A DNA stretch of 64,000 nucleotides from an uncultured Lachnospiraceae bacterium (GTDB taxonomy: Bacteria; Bacillota; Clostridia; Lachnospirales; Lachnospiraceae): contig CAMWXE010000018.1 in the NCBI GenBank assembly GCA_947178145.1, forward strand, positions 1-64,000, written 5' to 3'. Under the pieces are notes generated by a model that was not told the origin of the DNA, ran no database searches, and saw only the letters and a program-made list of their open reading frames with translations. The translations under genes were made by a program, and so were the position numbers. Of the stretch, positions 33,030 through 41,542 are shown one piece after another; positions within the stretch are counted from its first letter, which is position 1, and each line of letters begins with the position of its first letter.

Positions 33030-34382
33030 CTATATGGATTCCCTGCTGCCAGGCAGATGAAACGTAAAGGTGCTTCCCTTGTCCGGGACACTCTCAAGTG
33101 TCATATATCCGCCATGCGCACGCGCAATCTGCCTGACGATCGCCAGCCCCAGCCCGGCGCCGCCCTCGCTGCCGCGTGCAGAATCCACCCGGTAAAAGCG
33201 CTGCCAGACCTTGTCCTGCTGGTCAGGAGAGATACCGATGCCATTGTCCCGCACCTGTAACAGAACCTCGCCGCCGCTCTGGCAGGCGGACACCCACACA
33301 CAGCCGTCCGGCACACCATACTTGAATGCGTTCTCGACCAGATTGTGAACCAGTCTGGACAGCAGGGACGGGTCCGCCATGACAGAAATCTCCTCTGGAA
33401 GCTCCAGAATCAGACGATCGGACGCGCAGGGAAACTCCTCGGACAGAGCGCACAGCAGTCCGTTCAAATTCACCCGCTCCAACTGTGCCAGCTCTGTTCC
33501 CTGCTCCAGCCGTGTCATGCTCAGCAGCTGGGCGATCAGTTCGGACATCCTGTCAGCCTGGCGGTGGATCATGGAGATCGTCTCCTGCCGTTCCTCCAAA
33601 GTCTCGTCATACTTTTCCGCATACTCACAGGCTCCCTTGATGATGGACACAGGGGTGCGCAGCTCGTGGGAGGCGTCGGCAGTAAACTGCTCCTCCGACT
33701 CAAAGGACAGCTCCAGCCTCTGAAACAACTGATCGAATGTGCCTGCAAGCCTGGAAAACTCATCCTGTCCGGGCGGAAGACCGATACGCCGGGACAAGTC
33801 GTGTGCCTCATTGATGGACGCCGCCGTGGCAGTGATACTGTCCAGCGGGCGAAACGCCTTTCTGACAATCCAGTAGCTTCCCAGGGCAGCCGAAGCCATA
33901 AATGCAGGCATGATGACCATGGCGACCTTTAGCAGGTTCCAAGTGAGCTGCCGGTTGTCCGGCGCCTCTATCATACCGCGCAGCCAGACGCCGTTTTCCC
34001 AGCCCACAGGAAACCACAGGTCCAATACCAGATAGTTTCCGGTTCCGGTGCTGACCTCCCGCGACAGCCCGTTCTGGAATTCCTCCTCCGCCGTGAAAGA
34101 GATTGGCAGCTGCCCGGCCAGCAGCGCCTTGTTTTTGCTGTAGATTAAGGTGGACACCCCGTTCTGGTAAAAGCGAAAGTCCTCTCCAAGCGCCAGGCGT
34201 CCATTGACCATATCGGTCTGTGTCAAATTTCCCCGCACAGTCCCGGACAACTGGTTCATCGCAGTCCGCATGGACACCAGCCGGCTGATGGACAGCAGAA
34301 ATATCAGCAGCAGGCTTGCCAGAAGCCCTGCCAGCAGTGTGAGCCAGATTGCGATTCTGAGCTTTACCGACAAACCTCTCAT
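33030..34382 (-). CDS. Sensor histidine kinase
   Basis: A 450-residue membrane kinase: TM1 (about 10-35), an extracytoplasmic sensor of ~110 residues, TM2 (about 155-178), HAMP, then HisKA with His239 in ASHELRTPVS, the N box (NLVENAFKYG), G1 (DNGIGISPDQ), F and G2 (GLGLAIV) motifs of the ATP domain. It phosphorylates the response regulator encoded just upstream; the ATG overlaps that gene's stop as ATGA. The signal is unknown; two PepSY proteins encoded next are candidates as outer partners or targets. Confidence 0.92.
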   Translation of the reverse strand: MRGLSVKLRIAIWLTLLAGLLASLLLIFLLSISRLVSMRTAMNQLSGTVRGNLTQTDMVNGRLALGEDFRFYQNGVSTLIYSKNKALLAGQLPISFTAEEEFQNGLSREVSTGTGNYLVLDLWFPVGWENGVWLRGMIEAPDNRQLTWNLLKVAMVIMPAFMASAALGSYWIVRKAFRPLDSITATAASINEAHDLSRRIGLPPGQDEFSRLAGTFDQLFQRLELSFESEEQFTADASHELRTPVSIIKGACEYAEKYDETLEERQETISMIHRQADRMSELIAQLLSMTRLEQGTELAQLERVNLNGLLCALSEEFPCASDRLILELPEEISVMADPSLLSRLVHNLVENAFKYGVPDGCVWVSACQSGGEVLLQVRDNGIGISPDQQDKVWQRFYRVDSARGSEGGAGLGLAIVRQIARAHGGYMTLESVPDKGSTFTFHLPGSRESI

Positions 34383-35068
34383 GCCTTATCCCCCGTCTCG
34401 TCCGCCCGGAGCACCCAGCCGACGCCCCGGATTGTATGCAGCAGTCTGCACATTCCCTCGCCGTCAATCTTCTTGCGCAGTTTGCTCATATACACGTCTA
34501 TATTGTTGGAATTGCCAGAGTATTCATAGTTCCATATCTGGTTTTCCAGCTGCTCCCGCGACAGGACAATGCCCTGATTCCGCACCATGTATTCCAGGAT
34601 AGAAAACTCTTTTGGCAGCAGCGCAATCTCCTTCCCGCCGCGGCACACGCTTCTGCGCTCGATGTCCACCGTCAGGTCCGCGACGGAAATCTGGTTCCTG
34701 CGGCTGCCCGTGCGCTTGCGCGTCATCGCCCGGATGCGGGCGAGCAGCTCATCGAACGCAAAGGGCTTGACCAGATAGTCGTCCGCCCCCAGATCCAGCC
34801 CCTTCACGCGGTCAGCAACAGAGTCCTTCGCGGTCAGCAACAGCACCGGCGTGTCCATATCCTTTTCCCGAATCTGCCGAAGCAGCGCGTAGCCATCAAG
34901 CTTTGGCATCATCACATCCAGCAGAACCGCATCATACGCCGCTCCCGACAGGAAGGCAAGCGCCTCCTCCCCGTCAAAACAGCAGTCCACACTGTATCCC
35001 TCTTTTTTCAATGTCTTTTGAATCAGACGGTTCATATCCCGCTCATCCTCCACAACCAAAATCCTCAA
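34379..35068 (-). CDS. OmpR-family response regulator
   Basis: A 229-residue regulator. The receiver domain has the acidic pair (EDE), the phosphorylation site Asp51 in LLDVMMPKLDG and the Lys in VKPFAF; the C-terminal winged helix (LPKEFSILEYMVRNQGIVLS, DVYMSKLRKKI) binds DNA. The start is TTG in the MRILVVEDE position, because GGAGGTGTGTTTT precedes it; an in-frame GTG three codons upstream overlaps this SD. It is the first gene of the regulator-kinase-PepSY operon. Confidence 0.92.
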   Translation of the reverse strand: MRILVVEDERDMNRLIQKTLKKEGYSVDCCFDGEEALAFLSGAAYDAVLLDVMMPKLDGYALLRQIREKDMDTPVLLLTAKDSVADRVKGLDLGADDYLVKPFAFDELLARIRAMTRKRTGSRRNQISVADLTVDIERRSVCRGGKEIALLPKEFSILEYMVRNQGIVLSREQLENQIWNYEYSGNSNNIDVYMSKLRKKIDGEGMCRLLHTIRGVGWVLRADETGDKA

Positions 35069-35130
35069 AAAACACACCTCCTCACAGTTTCATTCAGTTT
35101 ATCACCTGCGGCAAATCCCGTCAATAAACA

Positions 35131-36345
35131 TTATTTTCTCTTTTCCCACACATTATAGCAGCATACAAATGCCATCAGCACCAGCCCGATTCCCACAAGA
35201 ACTGCTGTCAGTCCCCACCTGTCCGCCAGTAATCCTGCAACCGGGAACAGCAGAATCATTCCAATCGAAAAAAACATACTGTTCACAGATATGAGCGTCG
35301 CGCGCTGTCCCGACGGAATCAGGCTGTTTAGCTGCTCCGACTGCACAGGATACAGCACGGAATTGCAAAAATTGGCTGCGAGCAAAGCTGCAATCGAGAC
35401 AACCAGGCTGCGAACCCCGTATCCCAAAAATGCCGCCGCGATAACAAGCGCACCAATCACCCCGGTTTTTCTGCCAAGTCTTGCAAAAATCCGCTCACTC
35501 ATGACGGCCCCGGCACAGGAGACACCGCCAACCGCCAACATGATCAGGCTGATCTGAATCTTATTGTATCCCATATCATAATAGTACTGCTGGCTGTAGA
35601 AAAACAGTACGGTCTGCGCCGCAAACACCACAGAATAATAGACAATGATATGCAAAATGCGGCGGTCTGACCGCAGAATCTGAAAACATGTCTTAAAATG
35701 AAAAACCACCACGTCACTGACTGATTTCCGGCTGTTATCCGTCTCGGCGCAGGGCGCTTCTGTCATCAGCACCACAGGAACCAGTGCGAGTACCGCAATC
35801 ACCGCGCATGCGCTGTAGCACCAGAAATAGGAAAACTCCGCAAGAATCCCTCCCACAACTGTCGCAATCCCCTGCGAAACTTCCATAATCATGTTCAGCC
35901 TGCCGCACACGCGCAGATACTGCTCCTCCCGCCCGGCGTATTTCATGCTGTCATATACAAGCGCTTCCTCCGAGCCGGAATTCAGATTATTCCCCAGCGC
36001 CTGTATCACAAAGCTCAATGCAAAAAACCAGAAACTCCTGGCAAAAAGCATAATCATGCAGGAGACCGCGATACACAGTTTGCTCAGAATCATACTCTTT
36101 TTCCTGCCAAGCAAATCCGCGACCGCACCGGAAGGAATCTCAAACACAATACCCGTCGCGTGGTAAATCCCTTCCACAAGACCGATCTGCGCCAGGTTTA
36201 ACCCACAATACGCAAGATAGAGCACCCATATGGAACTCTGCATGTTCAGGTTTGTTATAAATGTAATGAAATAGTCCAAAGCGATGTTGTGCATTAATTT
36301 TGCTGTTAATTTGTCCTGTGTTTTCGTTTCTGTTATATTAACCAT
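35131..36345 (-). CDS. MFS transporter
   Basis: A 404-residue transporter with about 12 membrane segments and motif A-like GAVADLLGRKKSMI after TM2, and RWGLTAVLVGIG near the end. The N-terminus (NLNMQSSIWVLYLAYCGLNL) is of the MDR-type MFS subgroup. Substrate unknown. GAGAGGAATTACAG precedes the ATG. The sigma/DUF4179 unit upstream ends in a terminator about 80 bases before, so it is a separate unit, and no promoter with consensus boxes is obvious between them. Confidence 0.88.
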   Translation of the reverse strand: MVNITETKTQDKLTAKLMHNIALDYFITFITNLNMQSSIWVLYLAYCGLNLAQIGLVEGIYHATGIVFEIPSGAVADLLGRKKSMILSKLCIAVSCMIMLFARSFWFFALSFVIQALGNNLNSGSEEALVYDSMKYAGREEQYLRVCGRLNMIMEVSQGIATVVGGILAEFSYFWCYSACAVIAVLALVPVVLMTEAPCAETDNSRKSVSDVVVFHFKTCFQILRSDRRILHIIVYYSVVFAAQTVLFFYSQQYYYDMGYNKIQISLIMLAVGGVSCAGAVMSERIFARLGRKTGVIGALVIAAAFLGYGVRSLVVSIAALLAANFCNSVLYPVQSEQLNSLIPSGQRATLISVNSMFFSIGMILLFPVAGLLADRWGLTAVLVGIGLVLMAFVCCYNVWEKRK

Positions 36346-36425
36346 CTGTAATTCCTCTCTTTTCCTAAATTAATATACGCATGGAACCAAACCGTGGATG
36401 ATTCTCTCGCGCCCGTGTGCATAAT

Positions 36426-36470
36426 AAAAACAGCCCGACCTTATATTTTGCATACTGGTCAAACTGTTTT
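36426..36470 (-). terminator. Terminator after the small transcript
   Basis: Minus strand AAAACAG-TTT-GACC pairs with GGTC-GGG-CTGTTTT and a T-rich tail (TTTTTATT). It ends transcripts coming from 36709 or from the promoter at 36685-36712. Confidence 0.7.
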
Positions 36471-36547
36471 GGAATTACTGCGGTATTTGATACTTCCCTG
36501 CCAGCCAGGAACCGCCGGAATGTTAGCGGCCAACAGTCCCTAAAACT

Positions 36548-36655
36548 TCATAGCAATGGCGAAAAAAGGGCGCAGTAATCCCGTAAACGCGATTTTCTGC
36601 ACGTTTTTGACATAGAACTGCTGCTGCATACTGGTGTGTAGCCTAATCCGTTCAT
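36548..36655 (-). CDS. Possible small gene between DUF4179 and MFS
   Basis: A 35-residue frame (MNGLGYTPVCSSSSMSKTCR...) with GGAGGACGCAGT, a strong SD, immediately upstream. In another frame, MQQQFYVKNVQKIAFTGLLR... (29 residues, 36540-36629) looks more protein-like but has no SD. A promoter (36685-36712) and a terminator (36426-36470) bound the region, so a transcript of about 250 bases is expected. It may be a small protein, a regulatory RNA, or both. Neither peptide is one I recognise. Confidence 0.35.
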   Translation of the reverse strand: MNGLGYTPVCSSSSMSKTCRKSRLRDYCALFSPLL

Positions 36656-36684
36656 ACTGCGTCCTCCTCTCCAAAATTAATTCT

Positions 36685-36712
36685 ATTTTACCACGTTCTC
36701 AATATATGTCAA
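36685..36712 (-). promoter_or_regulatory. Promoter just after the DUF4179 stop codon
   Basis: Minus strand TTGACA (36707-36712), 16-bp spacer, TAAAAT (36685-36690) preceded by TGG. It overlaps the last codons of the DUF4179 gene (stop at 36709) and would drive the small transcript 36426-36678. Confidence 0.6.
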
Positions 36713-37788
36713 TCCCCCTGCACGCGGAATGTCACCATCCAGTTCCCCTCAACCAGCTCCCCGGATTCATGGAAGATGCCGTACATGGAGTAATCCCTGA
36801 TATCTGCGATATCCTCCAAATACCAGAATTCATAAAACACATAGCTGGTATCGCCAACCTCCTCATTCCAGCTCACGCTGCGATCCGAATACCGCTCATT
36901 TCCCTCTGCGTCCTTTAGATACAGATCGACATGCCTGTCTGAGCGCCAATTGTCCCCCATGCACATCTGGACGCGCAGCACGCCATCCATGTACGCCAGG
37001 CCTGTCACTGTAAAATCATCCGCCGCGCAGTCCGCTGCCTTTATCCCATCCAGGACTCTTGTGTCGGGCAGCGGGTTCTCTGGTGTGCTGGGATCTCCCC
37101 GCAGGGAATCTGGAAGCATCTCCTCCGGCATGAGTCCGCCGCCACCGCTCAGCGTTACCTTTTTTGTCCCCGGCGCATAGTCAATCCCTGACAAGTCAAC
37201 GTCCTTCGTCTCTTCGTACTTATCGCACAGGACAGCATGCACCCAGAACCGAAGCTTATCTGCCTGATATGCATTGTCCGACTGAACCATCACCTGGAAA
37301 TACGCCTTATCCTCCGCCGCATCATAGGTCAGGAAAAGACACCCTCCAACAATACTGTCATTCGTGTAATCAGACAGACCATAGCTGTCATACAAGTCCA
37401 TCTCACCGTGCACCAAATCCTGCGTACTGCCCTGCGCATCCTGCAGTGAAATAATAATCTCCGCCTCGTTTCCCTTCAGGTTAATGGCCTCCACCTGCAT
37501 CGTAATCCCCTGGCTGGTGCAGCTCTTCTCGATCGGTACCAGCTGATCTGCCATCGCCGGGGAAATATATTCCACAATTTTATAAAAAGCCGGAATATGC
37601 GCCGCGCAGACCGGCACTGCCATCACAAGACACAAAACCGCGGCTGCCGCTGCGAGCGATGTCCTGACTGCAAACCGCCTTTTAACAGAACTCCTGCTGC
37701 CGGACCTTGCCCTGTCAAGCGTGTCTGACACAAGCTCCTGTGACGGTGAAATTGTATTGTACGCTCTTTTATATCTGTCCCGAAACAT
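36709..37788 (-). CDS. DUF4179 membrane protein, likely anti-sigma factor
   Basis: A 359-residue protein with a short cytosolic N-terminus (residues 1-40, with SPSQELVSDTLDRAR), one membrane helix (about 42-65) and an external domain of ~290 residues. That layout, and cotranscription with an ECF sigma gene it overlaps by 20 bases, fit DUF4179 anti-sigma factors, which hold the sigma factor at the membrane until a signal arrives. GGAGGGGGTTTGC precedes the ATG. The external domain probably receives the signal; its identity is unknown. Confidence 0.82.
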   Translation of the reverse strand: MFRDRYKRAYNTISPSQELVSDTLDRARSGSRSSVKRRFAVRTSLAAAAAVLCLVMAVPVCAAHIPAFYKIVEYISPAMADQLVPIEKSCTSQGITMQVEAINLKGNEAEIIISLQDAQGSTQDLVHGEMDLYDSYGLSDYTNDSIVGGCLFLTYDAAEDKAYFQVMVQSDNAYQADKLRFWVHAVLCDKYEETKDVDLSGIDYAPGTKKVTLSGGGGLMPEEMLPDSLRGDPSTPENPLPDTRVLDGIKAADCAADDFTVTGLAYMDGVLRVQMCMGDNWRSDRHVDLYLKDAEGNERYSDRSVSWNEEVGDTSYVFYEFWYLEDIADIRDYSMYGIFHESGELVEGNWMVTFRVQGD

Positions 37789-38338
37789 GCAAACCCCCTC
37801 CTTCTTCCTCCAACAGGCTTTTCAGTTCTCGCCTCGCCCTGGTCAGCCGCGTCCTCACGGTCGATGCCTTTGACCTTGTAATCCTCCCGATTTCCTCGAC
37901 AGACAGTTCCTCGTAATAAAACAAGTGGATGACAACACGGTATTTTTCAGGCAATTGTCTGACTGTCTCGATCAAAAGCTGGTCTTCGTCCCCGGTTTCC
38001 CATGCGCCCTCATAAGATGCCTCCCTTTCCAGCACATCGTTTTCCAACGCACTCCTTCTCTGCATCCACGGCGATTTCCACAAATTTTTGCAGCAGTTGA
38101 TCGTCACCCGGATAAACCACGCCTTTTCATGTTCCTCGCTGTCAAACGCGGGCGCTTTGCGCACATAGCGCAGAAAAACTTCCTGATAAATATCATCTGC
38201 ATCCGCGCGCGTCCTGACGAGGGAATAGGCCAACCTGTAGACCGTCTCCGAATTTCTCCTGATTATCTTCTCAGGCAAGGCTTCTGAACTTTGTTTATTG
38301 GTCTCTTTTTTTCCTTTTTCTCTATGCATAGATTTCAT
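37769..38338 (-). CDS. ECF RNA polymerase sigma factor
   Basis: A 189-residue group IV sigma factor. Region 2 (VYRLAYSLVRTRADADDIYQEVFLRYVR) binds the -10 element and region 4 (YYEELSVEEIGRITRSKASTVRTRLTRARREL) the -35. It has no C-terminal extension. The start MKSMHREK has GGAGGGGGTGCAAA upstream; the annotated earlier ATG would add nine residues. It is cotranscribed with the overlapping DUF4179 gene, its probable anti-sigma partner. Divergent to a CoiA-like gene. Confidence 0.9.
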   Translation of the reverse strand: MKSMHREKGKKETNKQSSEALPEKIIRRNSETVYRLAYSLVRTRADADDIYQEVFLRYVRKAPAFDSEEHEKAWFIRVTINCCKNLWKSPWMQRRSALENDVLEREASYEGAWETGDEDQLLIETVRQLPEKYRVVIHLFYYEELSVEEIGRITRSKASTVRTRLTRARRELKSLLEEEGGGLHVSGQI

Positions 38339-38445
38339 TTTGCACCCCCTCCACCAGAAATACAATATAGAACTGCAAAAAGCTACACGATTCCTTCCAA
38401 ATATGTTATACTTTGTAAAAATATATTTTTCTACGGAGAATGCGC

Positions 38446-39681
38446 ATGAAAACAGAATGTATCTACGTTGACGAAAACCGTCAGGAGCGAATCCTGTACA
38501 TCGACGAGCTGGTTACGGTCGAATATGCCAATGATGAAATCCATTATATGAACAATAATTCACGGCTGTTTCGGGAGGTGCGCAGGGCAAGCCGCGAACA
38601 CCGGCTGTTCTGCACCTGCGGCTGTAAGAGCAATCTGCAGCTCGTCGCGGGGGACAAGTCCATCACCACCCACAGATTTTTCAGAAATTATATAGACTGT
38701 GCAAATGCGAACTGCTGCTACGACGAAAGCCCCATGACGCAGAAGTCCAAGATTTTGCTGCGCACCTGGCTGAACCAGACTTTGCAAAGGCGATTGTTAA
38801 ACGATATCCCGATTGCGGAGCTCAATAAGGGAAACCGCAGATACGAACTGACCTACTACGCACAGGAGTACGATTTCGGTCTGATCTATGCAAACGAGGC
38901 GAAAAACATTCCATTTGAAAAAATACAGGAGTTGGACGAATACAAGGAAATGCATATCCTGTATCTAACGGATATCCATAACCTGATTCAGAGCGGACAG
39001 CTCCCTGTGCACCAGATTGACATGCAGGACAAGCAGGGATACTGCCTCTTTCTGAAGATAGCCGACCCGGAAAAGGAGGAGTACCTGCTCTCCGACGCCA
39101 CGCTGGTATGCATGTACTATATCCGTGAGAATCTGGACAGCGGCGTCTGGATTGGTCTGCCTGTTTTGGAGGACAGCATTAACGCATTTTCCATCTCCCC
39201 ACAGGGCACACTTTACTATAAAAATGAGGCGGCGGATACCTACAGAGATGCCGTAAAAGAACAGTATATCGCTCAGACGAGCGCACGTTTACAGGACGAA
39301 GCCATGCGCAGAACGGCAGCTTCTGCTCCTGAAATCCAGCCCGGACAGTGTGAACCTGTAAGCGTTTCCAGCCAAAACCGCCACACAGAACCATTCGCCG
39401 CAGGCCAACCACATTCCGCGTCCTCTGATAATAGCGCTTTAAAACGAACTGTAAAGCGTATCATCGAGAAAAGGCTCGAAAAATACAGCGAAATTTTATT
39501 TGATGTCGACATCGACTGGCTTGAGGAAACGACCGTTGACGGCTGCCGCTGTATCGTCATTGATCTGGATAAGATTGATTCCCAAAATGCAGCAGTCTTA
39601 TCGCAAATGCAGCTCTATTCCGGTGCCCGCAAATCCATCACACGGACAGGCAGACAGCTCCTGTTCAGGGGATATGATTGA
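38446..39681 (+). CDS. CoiA-like protein
   Basis: A 411-residue protein. Residues about 55-105 (LFCTCGCKSNLQLV...HRFFRN...CYDESPMTQKSKILLRTWL) match the N-terminal zinc-finger and H-F-R region of competence protein CoiA, followed by a nuclease-like middle region and a disordered Ser/Gln-rich stretch (about 285-340). The last ~70 residues are a basic helical segment (KRTVKRIIEKRLEKYS) with VDGCRCIVIDLD. In Bacillus and pneumococcus CoiA aids recombination during transformation; whether this protein does is unknown. The start is chosen at ATGAAAACAG (GGAG at seven bases); it is divergent from the sigma gene. Confidence 0.6.
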   Translation: MKTECIYVDENRQERILYIDELVTVEYANDEIHYMNNNSRLFREVRRASREHRLFCTCGCKSNLQLVAGDKSITTHRFFRNYIDCANANCCYDESPMTQKSKILLRTWLNQTLQRRLLNDIPIAELNKGNRRYELTYYAQEYDFGLIYANEAKNIPFEKIQELDEYKEMHILYLTDIHNLIQSGQLPVHQIDMQDKQGYCLFLKIADPEKEEYLLSDATLVCMYYIRENLDSGVWIGLPVLEDSINAFSISPQGTLYYKNEAADTYRDAVKEQYIAQTSARLQDEAMRRTAASAPEIQPGQCEPVSVSSQNRHTEPFAAGQPHSASSDNSALKRTVKRIIEKRLEKYSEILFDVDIDWLEETTVDGCRCIVIDLDKIDSQNAAVLSQMQLYSGARKSITRTGRQLLFRGYD

Positions 39682-39705
39682 GAACCTTCTTCACTTCCAA
39701 CAGTA

Positions 39706-39741
39706 GAAACCGGTGCTTTGTGTCACATCCCCACCGGTTTC
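39706..39741 (+). terminator. Hairpin after the CoiA-like gene
   Basis: GAAACCGGT (39706-39714) pairs perfectly with ACCGGTTTC (39733-39741). It lies 25 bases after the stop codon but lacks a strong T tract, so it may be a weak or factor-assisted terminator. Confidence 0.5.
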
Positions 39742-39811
39742 CTCATTCGATATATATTCAATTGGAGCGTAAGATAATTCCCCTGCTTTCCCGCTTTTCT
39801 GATTTGCCATC

Positions 39812-40798
39812 TCACGTTTTTGCCCTGCCGACACGGTATTTTCTTGGCGTCACGCCATATTGTTTCTGAAAAATACGGTGAAAATAGCTTAAGTTATCAT
39901 ATCCTACAGACAGTCCGATATCCATGACAGACAGCGCAGTATTCTGCAGTAAGTACGCCGCCTGATTCAGCCGTTTTTCCTGTACTAATTCTGTGTAATT
40001 GCGCCCTGTTCTTTTCCTGATCTCCTTTGACAGCCAGCACACATCATAGTTTAATAATCCGGCAAGCTCTGTCAGCTCCCCGTCGCGGTAATTTTCCTCA
40101 ATATAGGCATACACTTCGATTAGCAGCCGCCTGCCCCGATTCTCTGTATTGGTCTCCATTCGCTCCATATGGTTCATCAGCTGCAAAAACAACAGTCCCA
40201 TTGTCGCCTGATTGATGCTGCGCCGGTTGGGCTGTTTGTTCCAGATGGACCAGATTAAGTTCTCCACAAGATTCTGAATCGGAAGAATTCCGGAAACCTT
40301 AAAATGCATATATCCCGCTTCCTCGTTTTCTCCTGTCAGACAGTCAATCACAAAATCGCGCAGAAGATTTTTCTCCTCGCCTATCATTTTTAATACATAG
40401 TCAAAAAACTCTGGTAAAATAATAAAATTCACGGCAATATCATTCTCTGACGCAGGATAGATTTCCTGCTCTGCTTTCTGGTTGAGAAAGAGCATCTCCC
40501 CTTCCTGAAGCCAGACATCCTCCCCGTCAATCACATGATGCGTCCTGCCGCAGCACATATAAATTACTTCGATATAATTATGAGTGTGCTTCGGAAAATG
40601 AACAAAGCGGGTGTGTGGACGCACCTGTATCATTTTTCCTGCATCCAGAAGTTTCTTCGCATCGACAATATACACATCTGTAATATCTGCGTCCTGTGAC
40701 ATATAGATCTCCTTCTCAATCTCCGTGTCACCATTTAGAATGCGCGTTTCTTCCTCTGTAATTTTTCTGAGTTCGGTGTATAGCTCTTCTGTAACCAC
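39812..40798 (-). CDS. AraC-family regulator with cupin domain
   Basis: A 328-residue regulator with an N-terminal cupin (VRPHTRFVHFPKHTHNYIEV, WLQEGEMLFLNQKAEQEIYP) and a C-terminal AraC DNA-binding domain (LAGLLNYDVCWLSKEIRKRT and MDIGLSVGYDNLSYFHRIFQ with VTPRKYR). Starts at GTG with AGGAGCAGGGC upstream. It is 13 bases after the ArsC-like gene and probably cotranscribed with it. No sugar genes are next to it, so its targets are unknown. Confidence 0.88.
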   Translation of the reverse strand: MVTEELYTELRKITEEETRILNGDTEIEKEIYMSQDADITDVYIVDAKKLLDAGKMIQVRPHTRFVHFPKHTHNYIEVIYMCCGRTHHVIDGEDVWLQEGEMLFLNQKAEQEIYPASENDIAVNFIILPEFFDYVLKMIGEEKNLLRDFVIDCLTGENEEAGYMHFKVSGILPIQNLVENLIWSIWNKQPNRRSINQATMGLLFLQLMNHMERMETNTENRGRRLLIEVYAYIEENYRDGELTELAGLLNYDVCWLSKEIRKRTGRNYTELVQEKRLNQAAYLLQNTALSVMDIGLSVGYDNLSYFHRIFQKQYGVTPRKYRVGRAKT

Positions 40799-40811
40799 GC
40801 CCTGCTCCTAT

Positions 40812-41171
40812 TTATCCATTCAAAATTTTCTCCCACTGTTCCTGCTGAAAACCTGGGCAGACACCGCTTTCTGCCACCAGAAGAGGGCGTTTTACCAGCA
40901 TACCGTCCGAAGCCAGCAGCTGGTACTGCTCCTCATCACTCATATCCGGCAGCTTGTCCTTCAGCTTTAACTCTTTATACAAATTTCCACTTGTGTTAAA
41001 AAAGCGCTTTAGCGGCAGTCCGCTCTTTTCATGCCACTGTTTTAACTCCTCCACTGTTGGATTTTCTTCCTTGACAGGGCGTATTGTCACTTCGCACCCC
41101 ATCTCTTTCACCCATTTTAATGCTTTCTTGCAAGTGGTACATTTCTCATAACATAAAATCATCGGTTCCAT
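40812..41171 (-). CDS. ArsC/Spx-family reductase-like protein
   Basis: A 119-residue thioredoxin-fold protein of the ArsC/Spx/YffB group. The redox motif is CTTC at residues about 11-14 (CYEKCTTCKKALKWVKEMG); the Spx fold landmark TSGNLYKELKL and DGMLVKRPLLV follow. It could be an arsenate reductase homologue or, more likely given its stand-alone position, a YffB-like or Spx-like oxidoreductase. No arsenic genes are nearby. Confidence 0.85.
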   Translation of the reverse strand: MEPMILCYEKCTTCKKALKWVKEMGCEVTIRPVKEENPTVEELKQWHEKSGLPLKRFFNTSGNLYKELKLKDKLPDMSDEEQYQLLASDGMLVKRPLLVAESGVCPGFQQEQWEKILNG

Positions 41172-41372
41172 GCTCTCATCCTCCTAAACACGATTAAATT
41201 CCCTTTTTGCGGCTATTGCGCTCTGCTTTGCAGTCAAAGTCTTTCAACTCATAGTATACCTTTCCCATGCATATTAGGCAATATTGAAAACAGATTCTAT
41301 GCAAATTTCACATACGCACTACAGGCTGTCTCTTTGATCGGTAAGTCAGCCATAATCTGCCAACGCCGGTCG

Positions 41373-41400
41373 TTGACAAAATATATCAAAATGCTATAAT
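41373..41400 (+). promoter_or_regulatory. Promoter of the secreted protein gene
   Basis: TTGACA (41373-41378), 16-bp spacer, TATAAT (41395-41400) preceded by TGC: near-perfect. Transcription would start near 41407, giving a 136-base leader. Confidence 0.75.
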
Positions 41401-41464
41401 GAGAATAACTTATCAATTTAGATTATTTTCTGCTCTCTATTTGCCGCATGCAAAAGACGATCCC

Positions 41465-41519
41465 GAAAGCTGTGTAGAAACCATACGCATTAGAGGCGTA
41501 GCTGTTTCCGTGCAGCTTC
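41465..41519 (+). promoter_or_regulatory. Long imperfect hairpin in the leader of the secreted protein gene
   Basis: Three arms in order: GAAAGCTG, GAAAC and TACGC pair with GCGTA, GTTTC and CAGCTTC, separated by small internal loops and a short loop (ATTAGAG). The structure lies between promoter and SD. It is not one of the riboswitches I can recognise. Confidence 0.45.
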
Positions 41520-41542
41520 CAAGCAGAAGAACGGAGGAATTC

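Noticed and set aside
41407-41542. c-di-GMP riboswitch in the leader of the secreted protein
   Set aside because: The GEMM core (GCAAACC and CACGCAAAGCC-type motifs) is missing; only a generic hairpin is seen.
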